A stretch of DNA of 64,000 nucleotides, from assembly GCF_014170335.1 (NCBI RefSeq), contig NZ_LZZS01000004.1, positions 744,001-808,000 of the forward strand, in the 5' to 3' direction. The position numbers and the translations under genes are program-made. Every line of letters starts with the position of its first letter. Position 1 is the stretch's first letter. Under the pieces are notes generated by a model that was given only the letters and a program-made list of their open reading frames with translations, made no database searches and was not told the origin of the DNA. Of the stretch, positions 8,695 through 17,441 are shown in pieces. This DNA comes from Achromobacter sp. UMC46. GTDB lineage: Bacteria > Pseudomonadota > Gammaproteobacteria > Burkholderiales > Burkholderiaceae_B.

Positions 8695-9986
8695 GGGCGG
8701 TCCTCGTCCAGGGTTTCAACCAGCATTGCGCCGCCTTGGCCGCCGCCGATGCAGATGGCCGCCATGCCCCGTTTGGCGCCGCGGCGCTTCAGGGCGTCAA
8801 GCAGATGCAGCACGATGCGGGCGCCGGATGCGCCCACCGGGTGCCCGATCGCGATGGCGCCGCCATCCACGTTGAGCTTGGCGGGGTCAAGCGAGCCCCA
8901 TGCTGGCGTACCGAAGTGCGCTTGGCAATAGGCGTCGTCGCGCCATGCGGCCAGGCAGCCTAGCACCTGCGCGGCGAAGGCCTCGTTGATTTCCCACAAG
9001 TCCAGATCATTCAAGCCCAGGCCGTGGCGTTGCAGGATGGGGGTGGCCGCGTGCACGGGCCCCAGGCCCATCAGCGCGGGATCCAGCCCTGCCCACTGGC
9101 TGTCGACGATGCGGCCCAGCGGACGCAGGTTCCATTTGGCGACGGCCTCTTCGGACGCCAGCACCAGCATGGCGGCGCCGTCGGTCACTTGCGAGCTGTT
9201 GCCGGCGGTGATGTTGCCCCAGGGCTTGTCGAACACGGGCTTGAGCTTGGCGAGTTTTTCCGGCGTGGAGTCTTCGCGCACGCCGTCGTCATCGGGATAC
9301 AGCTTGCCCTGCGTATCGATCAACGGCGTGACCTCGGTCATGATGCCGGCCGTGCGGGCCGCCAGCGCGCGCTGGTGGCTGCCGGCGGAATAGGCGTCCA
9401 TCGCCGCGCGGTCGATGCCGAACAGGGTGGCGACGTTCTCGGCGGTCTGGCCCATCGACAGGCCCACGACCGGGTCCGTCAGGCCTTTCAAAAGGCCAAT
9501 GACGGGGGCGATATTTTTCAGTTTGAAGCGGCGCAAGGCCGCCAGTTTGGCGCCGGTGCCGCGGGCCGCGTACCAGCCGGCCAGCCAACGCACCATATCG
9601 TCAGAGAACAACAGCGGCGCGCGCGAGAGGGCGTCCGTGCCGCCTGCCAGCACCAGCGACGAACGGCCGGACTGGATGTTGACGACGGCGGAATCCAGTG
9701 CCTGCATGCCCGATGCGCAATTGCGCATGACCGTCCAGCCGGGCACTTGATTGCCGCAGCCCAGGCGCAGCGCGATGACGCGGCCGATGTTCACTTCGTC
9801 GGGCGACGGCGCGGCGCAGCCCACGATGACCTCGTCCAGGTCCGTGGGCGCAAAGGGCTGGCGCAGCAGCAGGCCGCGGCCCGCCTGCACGGCCAGGTCG
9901 CCGGCCGAGAACGGGCCGGGCCCGGTGCGCGCTTTCAGGAAGGGCGTGCGGGCGCCGTCGACGATGTAAACCGGTTTGAATGCCAT
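8691..9986 (-). CDS. fadI: Acetyl-CoA C-acyltransferase, FadI-like thiolase
   Basis: A 431-residue thiolase with the nucleophile in MRNCASGMQ (C90), a histidine in IGHPVGASGAR and the second cysteine in ICIGGGQGGA. Slightly longer than the other thiolase in the operon, as FadI is relative to FadA. It catalyses the last, thiolytic step of beta-oxidation. It sits 11 bp after fadE and overlaps the FadJ-like gene by 4 bp, which argues that these two subunits form one complex. The start is an ATG at 9986 preceded by GGAGGGA. Confidence 0.9.
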   Translation of the reverse strand: MAFKPVYIVDGARTPFLKARTGPGPFSAGDLAVQAGRGLLLRQPFAPTDLDEVIVGCAAPSPDEVNIGRVIALRLGCGNQVPGWTVMRNCASGMQALDSAVVNIQSGRSSLVLAGGTDALSRAPLLFSDDMVRWLAGWYAARGTGAKLAALRRFKLKNIAPVIGLLKGLTDPVVGLSMGQTAENVATLFGIDRAAMDAYSAGSHQRALAARTAGIMTEVTPLIDTQGKLYPDDDGVREDSTPEKLAKLKPVFDKPWGNITAGNSSQVTDGAAMLVLASEEAVAKWNLRPLGRIVDSQWAGLDPALMGLGPVHAATPILQRHGLGLNDLDLWEINEAFAAQVLGCLAAWRDDAYCQAHFGTPAWGSLDPAKLNVDGGAIAIGHPVGASGARIVLHLLDALKRRGAKRGMAAICIGGGQGGAMLVETLDEDRP

Positions 9987-9998
9987 CCGTTCCCTCCC

Positions 9999-12347
9999 TT
10001 AGGCGACCTTGCGTTCGGCGGCGGGCCGGGCTGCGCCCGACGCGCCGAGGTCGAAGGGGAAATCATCCACTTTCACGACGGTATCGCGCAAGCTATTGCG
10101 GCGTTTCACCACCGCATATTCTTCGGCGGTGATGCCGCCGGCGGCGTAGGCGGCGTCGGCGATGTCGCGGACGTTGGCTTGGGGATTGCCTTGCAGCGCG
10201 CCGCGTTTTTCCAGGTTGCGGATCTTGGCTTCAATGGGTTCGGCCTCCAGGGTGGCGGCCAGCGCCAGTTCAATGGCGCCCACGGGTTCGTCGGCGGTGG
10301 CGGGCAGGTGGCAGCCCGCGGTCAGCCGGTCGCGCGTGGCGCCGGGGTTGATCAGCAGCCGCGCCACGTCCTGGCCAAGCTGGTCGGAGGGCTGCGATTG
10401 CGTCCGGCCCCACGGGAAGATGATGCGCGCCAGGCTCCAGGCGACGAAGCGGTTGGGATAGTTGTCCAGCACGCCGTCCAACGCTTCCTGCAACTTGAAC
10501 AGCGCGTCCTGGATCGACCAGTGCGCAAGCGGCGCGTCGGCGGCCTGGCGGCCTTCGTCTTCGAAGCGCTTGAGCGTGGCGCTGATGAGGTACATCTGCG
10601 AGAGCACGTCGCCCAGCCGCGCCGACAGGCGTTCGCGGCGCTTCAGGCTGCCGCCCAGCACCAGCATCGAGGTGTCGGCCAGCAAGGCGAAGGCGGCGGA
10701 GTAGCGGCTCAGCAGCTGGTAGTAGCGCAACATGTCCGGCGCGACATCGGCATTCACGGCGACAAGGCGGGCACCCGTCAACGCGGTGCCCAGCGCGCGC
10801 AGCTTGTTGCGGGCGACAAAGCCGACGTGGCCCCAGAACGCCCGGTCGAAGTCGGTCAGGCCTTGCTTCTTGTCCGGCGATTGGGCGGCCTGCATTTCGG
10901 CAAGCACATACGGGTGGCAGCGGATCGCGCCCTGGCCGAAGATGATCAGGCTGCGCGTCAGGATATTGGCGCCTTCCACGGTGATGCCGATCGGGATCTG
11001 CTGATACGCCCGGCCCAGGAAATTGCTGGGCCCCAGGCAGATGCCCTTGCCGCCGATCACGTCCATGCCGTCATTGACGACCTGGCGCGCGCGTTCGGTC
11101 ACGTGGTACTTGACGATCGCCGACACGACAGAGGGCTTTTCGCCCAGGTCGACGGCGCCTGCCGTCATGGTGCGGGCCGCGTCCATCATGTAGGTGTGGC
11201 CGCCGATGCGGGCCAGTGCCTCTTCGACGCCTTCGAATTTTCCGACCGGCGTGCGGAACTGGCTGCGCACGCGCGCATAGCCGCCCACGGCGCGAGCCGT
11301 CAGTTTGGACATGCCGGTATTGGACGAGGGCAGCGAGATCGAACGGCCCGCAGCCAGGCATTCCATCAGCATGCGCCAGCCCTGACCCGCCATGGCGGGG
11401 CCGCCGATGATGAAGTCCAGCGGCATGAAGACGTCGGCGCCGCGCGTGGGCCCGTTCATGAACATCGCATTCAGCGGGAAGTGGCGGCGGCCGGTATCCA
11501 CGCCGGGGTGGTCGTGCGGCACCAGCGCGCACGTGATGCCCAGGTCCTTTTCGCCGCCCAGCAGGCCCTCGGGGTCATACAGCCGGAAGGCCAGGCCCAG
11601 CAGGGTGCAGACGGGTGCCAGCGTGATGTAGCGCTTGTCCCACGTGACCCGCATGCCGATCACCTCGCGGCCCTGCCATTCGCCCTTGCAGACGATGCCG
11701 CTGTCGGGAATGGCCGCGGCGTCCGAGCCGGCCCAGGGGCTGGTCAGCGCGAAGGCGGGCACGTCTTCGCCGCGCGCCAGGCGCGGCAGGTAATGTTTTT
11801 TCTGTTCCTCGGTGCCGTAATGCAGCAGCAGTTCGGCGGGGCCGAGGGAATTGGGCACCATGACCGACACCGCCAGCGCGGACGAGCGCGTGGACAGCTT
11901 GGTGACGATTTCGGAATGCGCGTAGGCCGAGAAGGCCAGGCCGCCATATTCCTTGGGGATGATCATGCCCAGGAAACCTTGGGACTTCAGGTAGCTCCAG
12001 ACCTCGGCGGGCAGGTCGTGGCGTTCTTGCGTGACGCTCCAGTCATCGACCATGCGGCAGGCGGCTTCGGCCTGGTTGTCCAGAAAGCGCTGCTCTTCCT
12101 CGGTCAGGCGCGGACGCGGATAGGCCAACAGGCGGCTCCAGTCGGGCCGGCCGCGGAACAGTTCGCCCTCCCACCACACCGTGCCGGCCTCCAGCGCATC
12201 GCGTTCGGTGTCCGACATCTGCGGCAGCACCTTGCGGTAGAGGTTGAAGATCGGCGCCGACAGCAACGCGCGCCGGATGGGGCGCACGCCCAGCACGACG
12301 GCGGCGAGTAGCGCGATGGCGACCAGCACGATGAGGACTGCATTCAT
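9999..12347 (-). CDS. fadE: Acyl-CoA dehydrogenase FadE
   Basis: The 782-residue protein is the flavin-dependent acyl-CoA dehydrogenase that starts beta-oxidation. Its N-terminus is a hydrophobic helix (residues 3-20, VLIVLVAIALLAAVVLG), which fits membrane association as in E. coli FadE (814 residues). Family segments include GFLGMIIPKEYGGLAFSAYA, FALTSPWAGSDAAA and the C-terminal region typical of the long FadE type with WSIQDALFKLQEALD. It comes 54 bp after the TetR gene and 11 bp before the FadI-like thiolase gene, so all four should be on one mRNA. Regulation is most likely by the adjacent repressor through the palindrome upstream of it. Confidence 0.95.
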   Translation of the reverse strand: MNAVLIVLVAIALLAAVVLGVRPIRRALLSAPIFNLYRKVLPQMSDTERDALEAGTVWWEGELFRGRPDWSRLLAYPRPRLTEEEQRFLDNQAEAACRMVDDWSVTQERHDLPAEVWSYLKSQGFLGMIIPKEYGGLAFSAYAHSEIVTKLSTRSSALAVSVMVPNSLGPAELLLHYGTEEQKKHYLPRLARGEDVPAFALTSPWAGSDAAAIPDSGIVCKGEWQGREVIGMRVTWDKRYITLAPVCTLLGLAFRLYDPEGLLGGEKDLGITCALVPHDHPGVDTGRRHFPLNAMFMNGPTRGADVFMPLDFIIGGPAMAGQGWRMLMECLAAGRSISLPSSNTGMSKLTARAVGGYARVRSQFRTPVGKFEGVEEALARIGGHTYMMDAARTMTAGAVDLGEKPSVVSAIVKYHVTERARQVVNDGMDVIGGKGICLGPSNFLGRAYQQIPIGITVEGANILTRSLIIFGQGAIRCHPYVLAEMQAAQSPDKKQGLTDFDRAFWGHVGFVARNKLRALGTALTGARLVAVNADVAPDMLRYYQLLSRYSAAFALLADTSMLVLGGSLKRRERLSARLGDVLSQMYLISATLKRFEDEGRQAADAPLAHWSIQDALFKLQEALDGVLDNYPNRFVAWSLARIIFPWGRTQSQPSDQLGQDVARLLINPGATRDRLTAGCHLPATADEPVGAIELALAATLEAEPIEAKIRNLEKRGALQGNPQANVRDIADAAYAAGGITAEEYAVVKRRNSLRDTVVKVDDFPFDLGASGAARPAAERKVA

Positions 12348-12401
12348 TTCTCTGTCTCCGTATGGGTTTTGTTCTGGCGGCCGGACCGGGGGGCGGGGCG
12401 G

Positions 12402-13073
12402 CTACGTGCCGGCCAGGGGGGGCAGCGGCGCGCGCAAGCCGCCCAGCAGGAAGCTCATGAGCCGGGGCAGCAGCAGGTCGGGGTTGTCGGGTTGCTCGGC
12501 TTCGTCGAGGGTCCATCCCGTCACGGACCGCAGCAAGTCCGTGCCGATGATGGCGTACGAGGTGGCGCCAAGCATGAATTGAAAACGCCACACGATTTCG
12601 GCCTTGGGCACGTCGGGCAGCGCGGCGAACAGGGCATTGCGGTAGCGCTCCAGCACGTCGGCGTATTCCTCGGCGAACAGCGCGCGGATGAAGTCGGACG
12701 GGTCGGTCATGGTCCGTTCAAGCAGCGGCAGGAACGTGCTGCCCGCCTGGGCCGGATCGGCGGCCAGGCGCAGCAAGGTGCCGAAGAAGGCGTCCACGAT
12801 CAGGGACGGCTTCAGGGGCTTGCCGCCGGATTGCGACTCCAGTTCATCCAACAGGCGCAGGCGTTCGCGGTTCAGGACCTCCAGGCGCCGTTTGAGCACC
12901 GCCTGGACGAGGGACTCTTTGGAGCCGAAGTGATAGTTCACCGACGCCAGGTTCACGCCGGCCGCGCCGGTGATCTGCCGCATCGATGTCCCGTCGTGGC
13001 CTTGTTGCGCAAACAGCGCTTCAGCCGTGTCCAGGATGGATTCGCGAGTATTGGGAGTTCTGATTTCTTGCAT
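12402..13073 (-). CDS. TetR-family transcriptional regulator, PsrA/FadR-like repressor of the fad operon
   Basis: The 223-residue protein has a TetR helix-turn-helix in its first 60 residues (RESILDTAEALFAQQG, then TSMRQITGAAGVNLASVNYHFGSKESL split around the recognition helix). The rest is a helical ligand-binding domain with a TetR C-terminal domain like that of PsrA-type acyl-CoA sensors. The start MQEIRTPN (ATG 13073) was chosen because upstream codons in the same frame run back through the promoter and the palindrome. The gene is first in the fad cluster, and a PsrA-like site 12 bp upstream suggests autoregulation released by acyl-CoA or free fatty acid (inference from the family). Confidence 0.85.
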   Translation of the reverse strand: MQEIRTPNTRESILDTAEALFAQQGHDGTSMRQITGAAGVNLASVNYHFGSKESLVQAVLKRRLEVLNRERLRLLDELESQSGGKPLKPSLIVDAFFGTLLRLAADPAQAGSTFLPLLERTMTDPSDFIRALFAEEYADVLERYRNALFAALPDVPKAEIVWRFQFMLGATSYAIIGTDLLRSVTGWTLDEAEQPDNPDLLLPRLMSFLLGGLRAPLPPLAGT

Positions 13074-13460
13074 AAGGTTGAATTCAAACGTTCGTTTAAA
13101 AACATTATGCGGTAGGGAACAGCGAGAAGCGAGCCTCGGCAATCCCCAATAGGGTTTACCCGGAACGGCCTTCCCGCACCAGTCGCTATGCACCCTTCAG
13201 GTACTGAAGTACCGGGCCGGCTAGATCAGATGGATGAGGCAAGCCGCGCAGTCGGACGACGCGAACATCGGCCGTCGGCAGGGGGCTGGGCCGTTCGTCC
13301 TCGGACAGCCGCCCTAGGATGAATGTGGTCTGGAACGCGCGTCCAAAACGCCGCAGTATCAGCGCGAGGACTTGAACGCATTGCACCGGCGATACGTGAT
13401 GCGGGCCCGTTTGCCTGACCGCTGCGGCTACCCGTGCGCCCTGACACAGGAGCAGGACAA
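13074..13460. promoter_or_regulatory. Divergent intergenic region between fad operon and glycosyltransferase-like gene
   Basis: The 387-bp gap separates two divergent genes and must hold both promoters. The fad side has the palindrome and -10 candidate described separately. A small hairpin (GGTAC-TGAA-GTACC, 13199-13212) lies in the middle. The plus-strand gene has an AGGAG ribosome-binding sequence at 13448-13452. No additional credible gene was seen. Confidence 0.5.
13085..13098 (-). promoter_or_regulatory. PsrA-like operator in front of the TetR-fad operon
   Basis: The plus-strand sequence CAAACGTTCGTTTA contains AAAC-N4-GTTT, the core of the fatty-acid regulator PsrA consensus. It lies 12 bp upstream of the repressor ATG. 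On the minus strand a CATAAT hexamer (13105-13110), a good -10 candidate, lies just upstream, so a bound repressor would cover the transcription start. No convincing -35 was seen. Confidence 0.6.
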
Positions 13461-15062
13461 ATGAAGACCTACCGAGTGGGACTGCTAGTTGACGGGTATG
13501 AGCAACCCGGCTGGATGCATGAGATGGCGGAGTGGCTGATCCATAGTCAGGATTTCGACATGTCCGCCTTGCTGGTGATATCCCCCGAAGGCACGGGCAA
13601 AGCGCCGCGCCTGGCGGTGAAGGCCCTGTTCGGCACGTTGTCGCGCTTCGAGTCCAGGCTGCTGCCCGCCAAGCAGCGTCAGATGCTGGCGAACTGCCGC
13701 GACATGCGCCAGAGCATGCCGCCGGGTGTGCCGGTCCTGCAACGGGTGTCCGAAGCGGCAGCGCATGACGACGATGTGGTCGCCGCGCTGGGCCTGGACC
13801 TGGTGATCACGCTGGGCGCATCGCTGGCGACACGGGCGCAAATGATGGGGTGGGCTCGCCTGGGCGTTTGGCAACTGAGCTATTCGGATATCGCGGTGTC
13901 GACCAGCCGGTACGCCGGCTTTTGGGAGGTTTATCAACGCGAAGACCACACCACGGTGAAACTCTGGCGCGTCGGCCCGCAAGCGGATCAGGATGAGTTG
14001 CTGGACCAGCGCAGTTTCAACACCGAAGTGTTCTGGCTGAAGAATCAGGCGCGCGCCTTCAGCCTGGGAAATTTCATGGTCTATGACGCGCTGCAGGCGC
14101 TCGCCCGCGCCAGGCAAGCCTTGGCGGCGCCCGAGATGCAGATCATGAGCGGGCCGCGGCGGCCGGATCCGGTGGAGTGGGACAGCGCGGCTTATATCGC
14201 GCGCCAGGCCTGGTTAATATCGGATTTGATTGTGCGGCGCATCATGAAACGCAACGTCCGATGGCGGATCGGCATGTTTCCGTCCTCCCGGCAGCAAGCG
14301 GTGATATCAGAAGCCATGGTGCTGCAACCACCAAAAGGCCGTTTTTTCGCTGATCCTTTTGTATATACGCACGACAAAAAACCCTATATTTTTTTTGAAG
14401 ATTACGACTTCACTTCCCGCAAGGGGACAATTTCGGTCGCAACCTACTCCGACGGGGCTTTCCGGCTGCTTGGCACCGCCCTGAACCTGCCTTATCACCT
14501 GTCGTTTCCATATATATTCGAACATGGAGGCGTGACGTACATGGTTCCGGAAACCTGCGGCAATCGCAGTATTGAGTTATGGAAGTGCACGGAATTTCCG
14601 CTTAAATGGGAGCTTGACGTCACGCTGATGACCAATATATCTGCCGTTGATACTATTATTTTTAAACACGGCGAATACTGGTGGTTATTAACAAATATTG
14701 ATAGAACGGACGGACAAAGCCATTGCGACGAGCTGTTCGCGTTCTTTTCGGACTCTCCGCGCTCCACCGTCTGGACCCCGCATGCCTGCAACCCCATCGT
14801 GCGCAACCCGATGCGGGCCCGCAACGCGGGAATCGTTGTGTCGCCTAGCGGAGAGGTCATCCGCTGTGCGCAGTACCAAGGTTTCTGCCACTACGGAAAG
14901 GGCGTGTCGCTGAACCGGATCGAGGAGCTTTCACCGACCACTTATGTGGAGACGGACGGCGAAATCCACTACGCGAGCTTTTTGAGGAAGCGTCATGCTT
15001 CAATGCACCATTGGCATCATCAAGGGGGGCATACGGTATTTGACTTCGCCTATATGGAGTAA
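13461..15062 (+). CDS. Glycosyltransferase-like protein with GINT1 (glucosamine inositolphosphorylceramide transferase) N-terminal type domain
   Basis: The 533-residue protein begins with a Rossmann-like part (MKTYRVGLLVDGYEQPGW, residues 1-200) that resembles the formyltransferase-like halves seen in bacterial homologues. From about residue 290 it has a beta-propeller-like domain found in plant GINT1 proteins, with GRFFADPFVY, YIFFEDYDF, HLSFPYIFE and YMVPETCGNRSIELW. The reaction is unknown in bacteria; a role in cell-surface polysaccharide is suggested by the exopolysaccharide cluster 2.4 kb away. ATG 13461 is chosen because AGGAG lies 8 bp upstream. The second half is much richer in A+T than its surroundings and contains an 8-T run (14389-14396). 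Terminator-like hairpin downstream. Confidence 0.7.
   Translation: MKTYRVGLLVDGYEQPGWMHEMAEWLIHSQDFDMSALLVISPEGTGKAPRLAVKALFGTLSRFESRLLPAKQRQMLANCRDMRQSMPPGVPVLQRVSEAAAHDDDVVAALGLDLVITLGASLATRAQMMGWARLGVWQLSYSDIAVSTSRYAGFWEVYQREDHTTVKLWRVGPQADQDELLDQRSFNTEVFWLKNQARAFSLGNFMVYDALQALARARQALAAPEMQIMSGPRRPDPVEWDSAAYIARQAWLISDLIVRRIMKRNVRWRIGMFPSSRQQAVISEAMVLQPPKGRFFADPFVYTHDKKPYIFFEDYDFTSRKGTISVATYSDGAFRLLGTALNLPYHLSFPYIFEHGGVTYMVPETCGNRSIELWKCTEFPLKWELDVTLMTNISAVDTIIFKHGEYWWLLTNIDRTDGQSHCDELFAFFSDSPRSTVWTPHACNPIVRNPMRARNAGIVVSPSGEVIRCAQYQGFCHYGKGVSLNRIEELSPTTYVETDGEIHYASFLRKRHASMHHWHHQGGHTVFDFAYME
14389..14396 (+). repeat. Homopolymeric T8 tract inside coding sequence
   Basis: Eight consecutive T encode the IFF of YIFFEDY in the glycosyltransferase-like gene. 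T6 (14342-14347) and A6 runs lie nearby. Such a run in a GC-rich genome could allow slipped-strand frameshifting; no evidence of switching is available here. Confidence 0.5.
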
Positions 15063-15625
15063 ATGGCGGTTCCGGCCCAAAAATAAAAATGTTACCTATA
15101 TTTCGATTGAAGGATGCTTGCGCGGGCGGGGTGTGTCCGCGGAAACATATCGAGAGTCTTTTCAGCCAAAATGGGACTTTCGTGCCGCAGCGGGGGTGTG
15201 CCCCGGCGCGGCATTTTTTTTGCCTTGTTCGCCCGTCATCCGCGTCCCTGTTACGCCTCCGTACTGGGCGGAAAGGATGGAATCGCCCTGGGACAGCTTG
15301 GAATCTTAGTGAAAACCCTAACATCAAAATGGCGGAGAAGCTCATCTCATCCCTATTTACGATGGTGATTAAGGCTAACGAATGATTTCTGTTTTTATCG
15401 GATTATATCGCCCTGAAACGTCTTGATTTTGAGAGTTTCGAACCATAAGATGGGTTCATGCCATCCGTTATGTTGGCTACCAAAGTTGCCCAGCCCGAAT
15501 GCCCCGGTCCAGCTTCATTAGATATTCCGGGATAGTGCGGACCACCCGCCGCAGGGTTGGAAAAAAAATAGTCTTCAGCACAGCGAAGATCCCTTCTAGG
15601 CCCGTCGAAAAACCGGGAGGACACC
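15063..15625. other. Intergenic region before first LuxR regulator
   Basis: This 563-bp gap has the terminator described separately in its first third. The rest is moderately AT-rich around 15330-15430, where promoter elements for the downstream regulator are likely, but no convincing -35/-10 pair was found. A GGAGG ribosome-binding site lies just before the regulator. Short open frames here have no coding character. Confidence 0.4.
15184..15221 (+). terminator. Rho-independent terminator after the glycosyltransferase-like gene
   Basis: The outer arms GCCGC (15184-15188) and GCGGC (15208-15212) pair, with an inner GGGG/CCCC stem around a TGTG loop and an internal mismatch. Eight T follow at 15214-15221. 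It lies about 120 bp after the stop codon, which is far but consistent with the next gene starting 400 bp later. Confidence 0.65.
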
Positions 15626-16375
15626 ATGGCCAAGATGGTCCTGATTGAAGCCCATCCGCTATTGCGGTTGGGGTTGTGGCAGATACTTAGCAAGTTGGAC
15701 GATGTGTGGGAAATCGAGGGGATGGGCCTGGCGGATTTGTCCAAGGCCGACGGTGCGCATGCGGGCGCCGATCTTCTGATCTACGGATTGCCGGTGGATA
15801 CCGACGAGGCATGGAGCGCATTGCACGAGATCCAGCGTGTGCTCACCCCCAAGCGGATTCTGCTGTTGACGGATGTGATGCCCTTACCCATGCCGGTGCA
15901 GGGCTTGCCGGGAGCAAGCGTGTATGGCTGCCTGATGAAGACCGCTTCGGTCGAAATCCTGGAAGCCGCGATACGCCTGGTCATGGCGGGCGGACAGTGC
16001 TTTCCTAGTGAACAAGCATTGCAGACGCCTGCGGCAACGGTCTGCGCCTTGCCTTCCCGCGATGCCGACGACGCATCCGGAAAGGGCACGATGCCGGTCA
16101 GCGCCGGTGCGCAATTGCTTCAGATCACGCCGCGCCAATACGAAGTCCTGGTGTTGCTGGCCAGAGGCTATCCGATCAAGACCGTCAGCCGGATGCTCAA
16201 TATTTCCGTGGCGACCGCCAAGACGCATGCGTGCACGCTTTACCAGCGCCTGCATGTCAAGAACAAGGGAGAAGCCGTGTATGCGGCGTTGCAGCGCGGC
16301 GCGACCTTGGAATGGCATGATCCCAATGGCAGGGAGACGGACGCCGGGCAGATCTATGGGCGCAAGCTGGGGTAG
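15626..16375 (+). CDS. LuxR-family regulator with degenerate receiver domain
   Basis: The 249-residue protein has the layout of a NarL/FixJ response regulator. The C-terminal LuxR helix-turn-helix spans about 165-225 (ITPRQYEVLVLLARGYPIKTV, then SRMLNISVATAKTHACTLYQ and RLHVKNKGEAVYAAL). The receiver-like part begins MVLIEAHPLLRLGL, where the acidic pair is reduced to EA, and the position of the phospho-acceptor aspartate reads LLIYGLP, with no aspartate. It is therefore unlikely to be activated by phosphorylation and may respond to another signal or act constitutively. No histidine kinase gene is adjacent. ATG 15626 follows GGAGGACACC. A related gene follows 357 bp later. Confidence 0.85.
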   Translation: MAKMVLIEAHPLLRLGLWQILSKLDDVWEIEGMGLADLSKADGAHAGADLLIYGLPVDTDEAWSALHEIQRVLTPKRILLLTDVMPLPMPVQGLPGASVYGCLMKTASVEILEAAIRLVMAGGQCFPSEQALQTPAATVCALPSRDADDASGKGTMPVSAGAQLLQITPRQYEVLVLLARGYPIKTVSRMLNISVATAKTHACTLYQRLHVKNKGEAVYAALQRGATLEWHDPNGRETDAGQIYGRKLG

Positions 16376-16732
16376 CAGCAGATTGCGTTGCCTGCCCGGC
16401 AGCCTGGAACGCACAGGTTCCGTTGCTGCCGGGGTCCGCATAGCCATCCTGGCTAAGGCGTACACAGCAGGGCTCGGCGTGCTTTCTGGCACGCCTTTCC
16501 ACCACCAATCATCCTCCTGAACGAGATTCAGCGAACGTAGCCGCTGATAGCATGGGTTGTGTCCGCAAGCGTGGGTTGAGAGCGCGAATCACAACATCTC
16601 GCGATAGCGATCCAATAGCGCGGACGAGATTCCCGTCATGCCGGCGTACCACCCCGAACCTGCCTTGGCAGCGTGGTGCGCCGGTGTGGCGGGAACCGTG
16701 TATGGGCCATGCGTCACAAGGTTCCTCCCGGG
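16376..16732. other. Gap between the two LuxR regulators, with a hairpin
   Basis: The 357-bp gap contains a 7-bp perfect stem (GGCGTGC 16476-16482, GCACGCC 16489-16495) followed by three T, a weak terminator for the first regulator. No gene was supported. The promoter for the second regulator should lie after about 16500; no clear elements were seen. Confidence 0.45.
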
Positions 16733-17431
16733 ATGACAACCGTACTGATCGAAGACTACGCTCTGCTTCGCGTCGCAATTCAGCATGTGCTGGAACGTGT
16801 CCGGAACGCCGACGACATCCTGGCCATTTCGCCAGCCCACCTGCTCAACATGTCCAGTTCGATCAACCGCCCAGTGGAATTGCTGGTCGTCGGTTGCAGC
16901 GGCATGGCCGAGCAGGACATCGGGCTTATTTCCCAGTCGATGGCTTTCTTCATGCCGCGCCTGGTATTGGTGCTGTACTCCGTGCTGGACCCGTCTGTCA
17001 TGGGCGTGTGCGCGCGGACCGGCGTAGCGGGATATCTGCCCAAGGCGTCCAGCCCTGATGCGCTGGCGGCGGCGGTAAGCCTGGTGATGGCGGGCGGCGA
17101 GTGCTATCCGCAACCCGCCGGCCGGCCCCAGAACGTGTCGCACGCGCCTGCGCAGGAGCTGCGCGAACTGACGCAGCGGCAGGAAGAAATACTGCAGCTG
17201 CTGGTGCAGGGAAAGACGATGCGCGAGATCGGCCAGCAGGTCGGTATTTCGGTGGCGACCGTGAAGAGCCACGCGCGCACGCTGTACTGGAAGCTGAACG
17301 CGCGCAACCAGGCCGAGGCGGCCTATATCGCCGTGCAGATGGGGCTGGTCAGAAGCGCGGGCACGCCGGCGCCGGTCAAGGCAGACCTCAAGGCCGAGGT
17401 CAGGGCTGACGGCAGGCTAGACGGCAAGTGA
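16733..17431 (+). CDS. LuxR-family regulator with degenerate receiver domain (second of pair)
   Basis: The 232-residue product is a NarL/FixJ-type regulator paralogous to the one upstream. The receiver-like part starts MTTVLIEDYALLRVAI (one aspartate of the acidic pair kept), but the phospho-acceptor site reads LLVVGCSGM, again glycine for aspartate; the late lysine in GYLPKASS is kept. The LuxR DNA-binding domain spans about 140-200, with LTQRQEEILQLLVQGKTMRE and then IGQQVGISVATVKSHARTLYW. ATG 16733 puts the receiver in its usual place; a GTG at 16673 in frame would add 20 unrelated residues. It ends 60 bp before the convergent exopolysaccharide operon ends, with a long inverted repeat between. 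A role in exopolysaccharide control is inference from location. Confidence 0.85.
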   Translation: MTTVLIEDYALLRVAIQHVLERVRNADDILAISPAHLLNMSSSINRPVELLVVGCSGMAEQDIGLISQSMAFFMPRLVLVLYSVLDPSVMGVCARTGVAGYLPKASSPDALAAAVSLVMAGGECYPQPAGRPQNVSHAPAQELRELTQRQEEILQLLVQGKTMREIGQQVGISVATVKSHARTLYWKLNARNQAEAAYIAVQMGLVRSAGTPAPVKADLKAEVRADGRLDGK

Positions 17432-17441
17432 TGCGTACGGA

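Noticed and set aside
2886..12311. Very long open frames on the plus strand opposite the fad genes
   Set aside because: They are antisense shadows typical of high-G+C DNA; the translated products are rich in arginine, alanine, histidine and glutamine without family motifs, while the minus-strand products are recognisable.
13226..13447. Small minus-strand frame in the gap before the glycosyltransferase-like gene
   Set aside because: Arginine/proline/serine-rich shadow product without ribosome-binding site or conserved motif.
15063..15400. Small overlapping frames between the glycosyltransferase-like gene and the first LuxR gene
   Set aside because: No ribosome-binding site, no family resemblance, and they run across the terminator hairpin.
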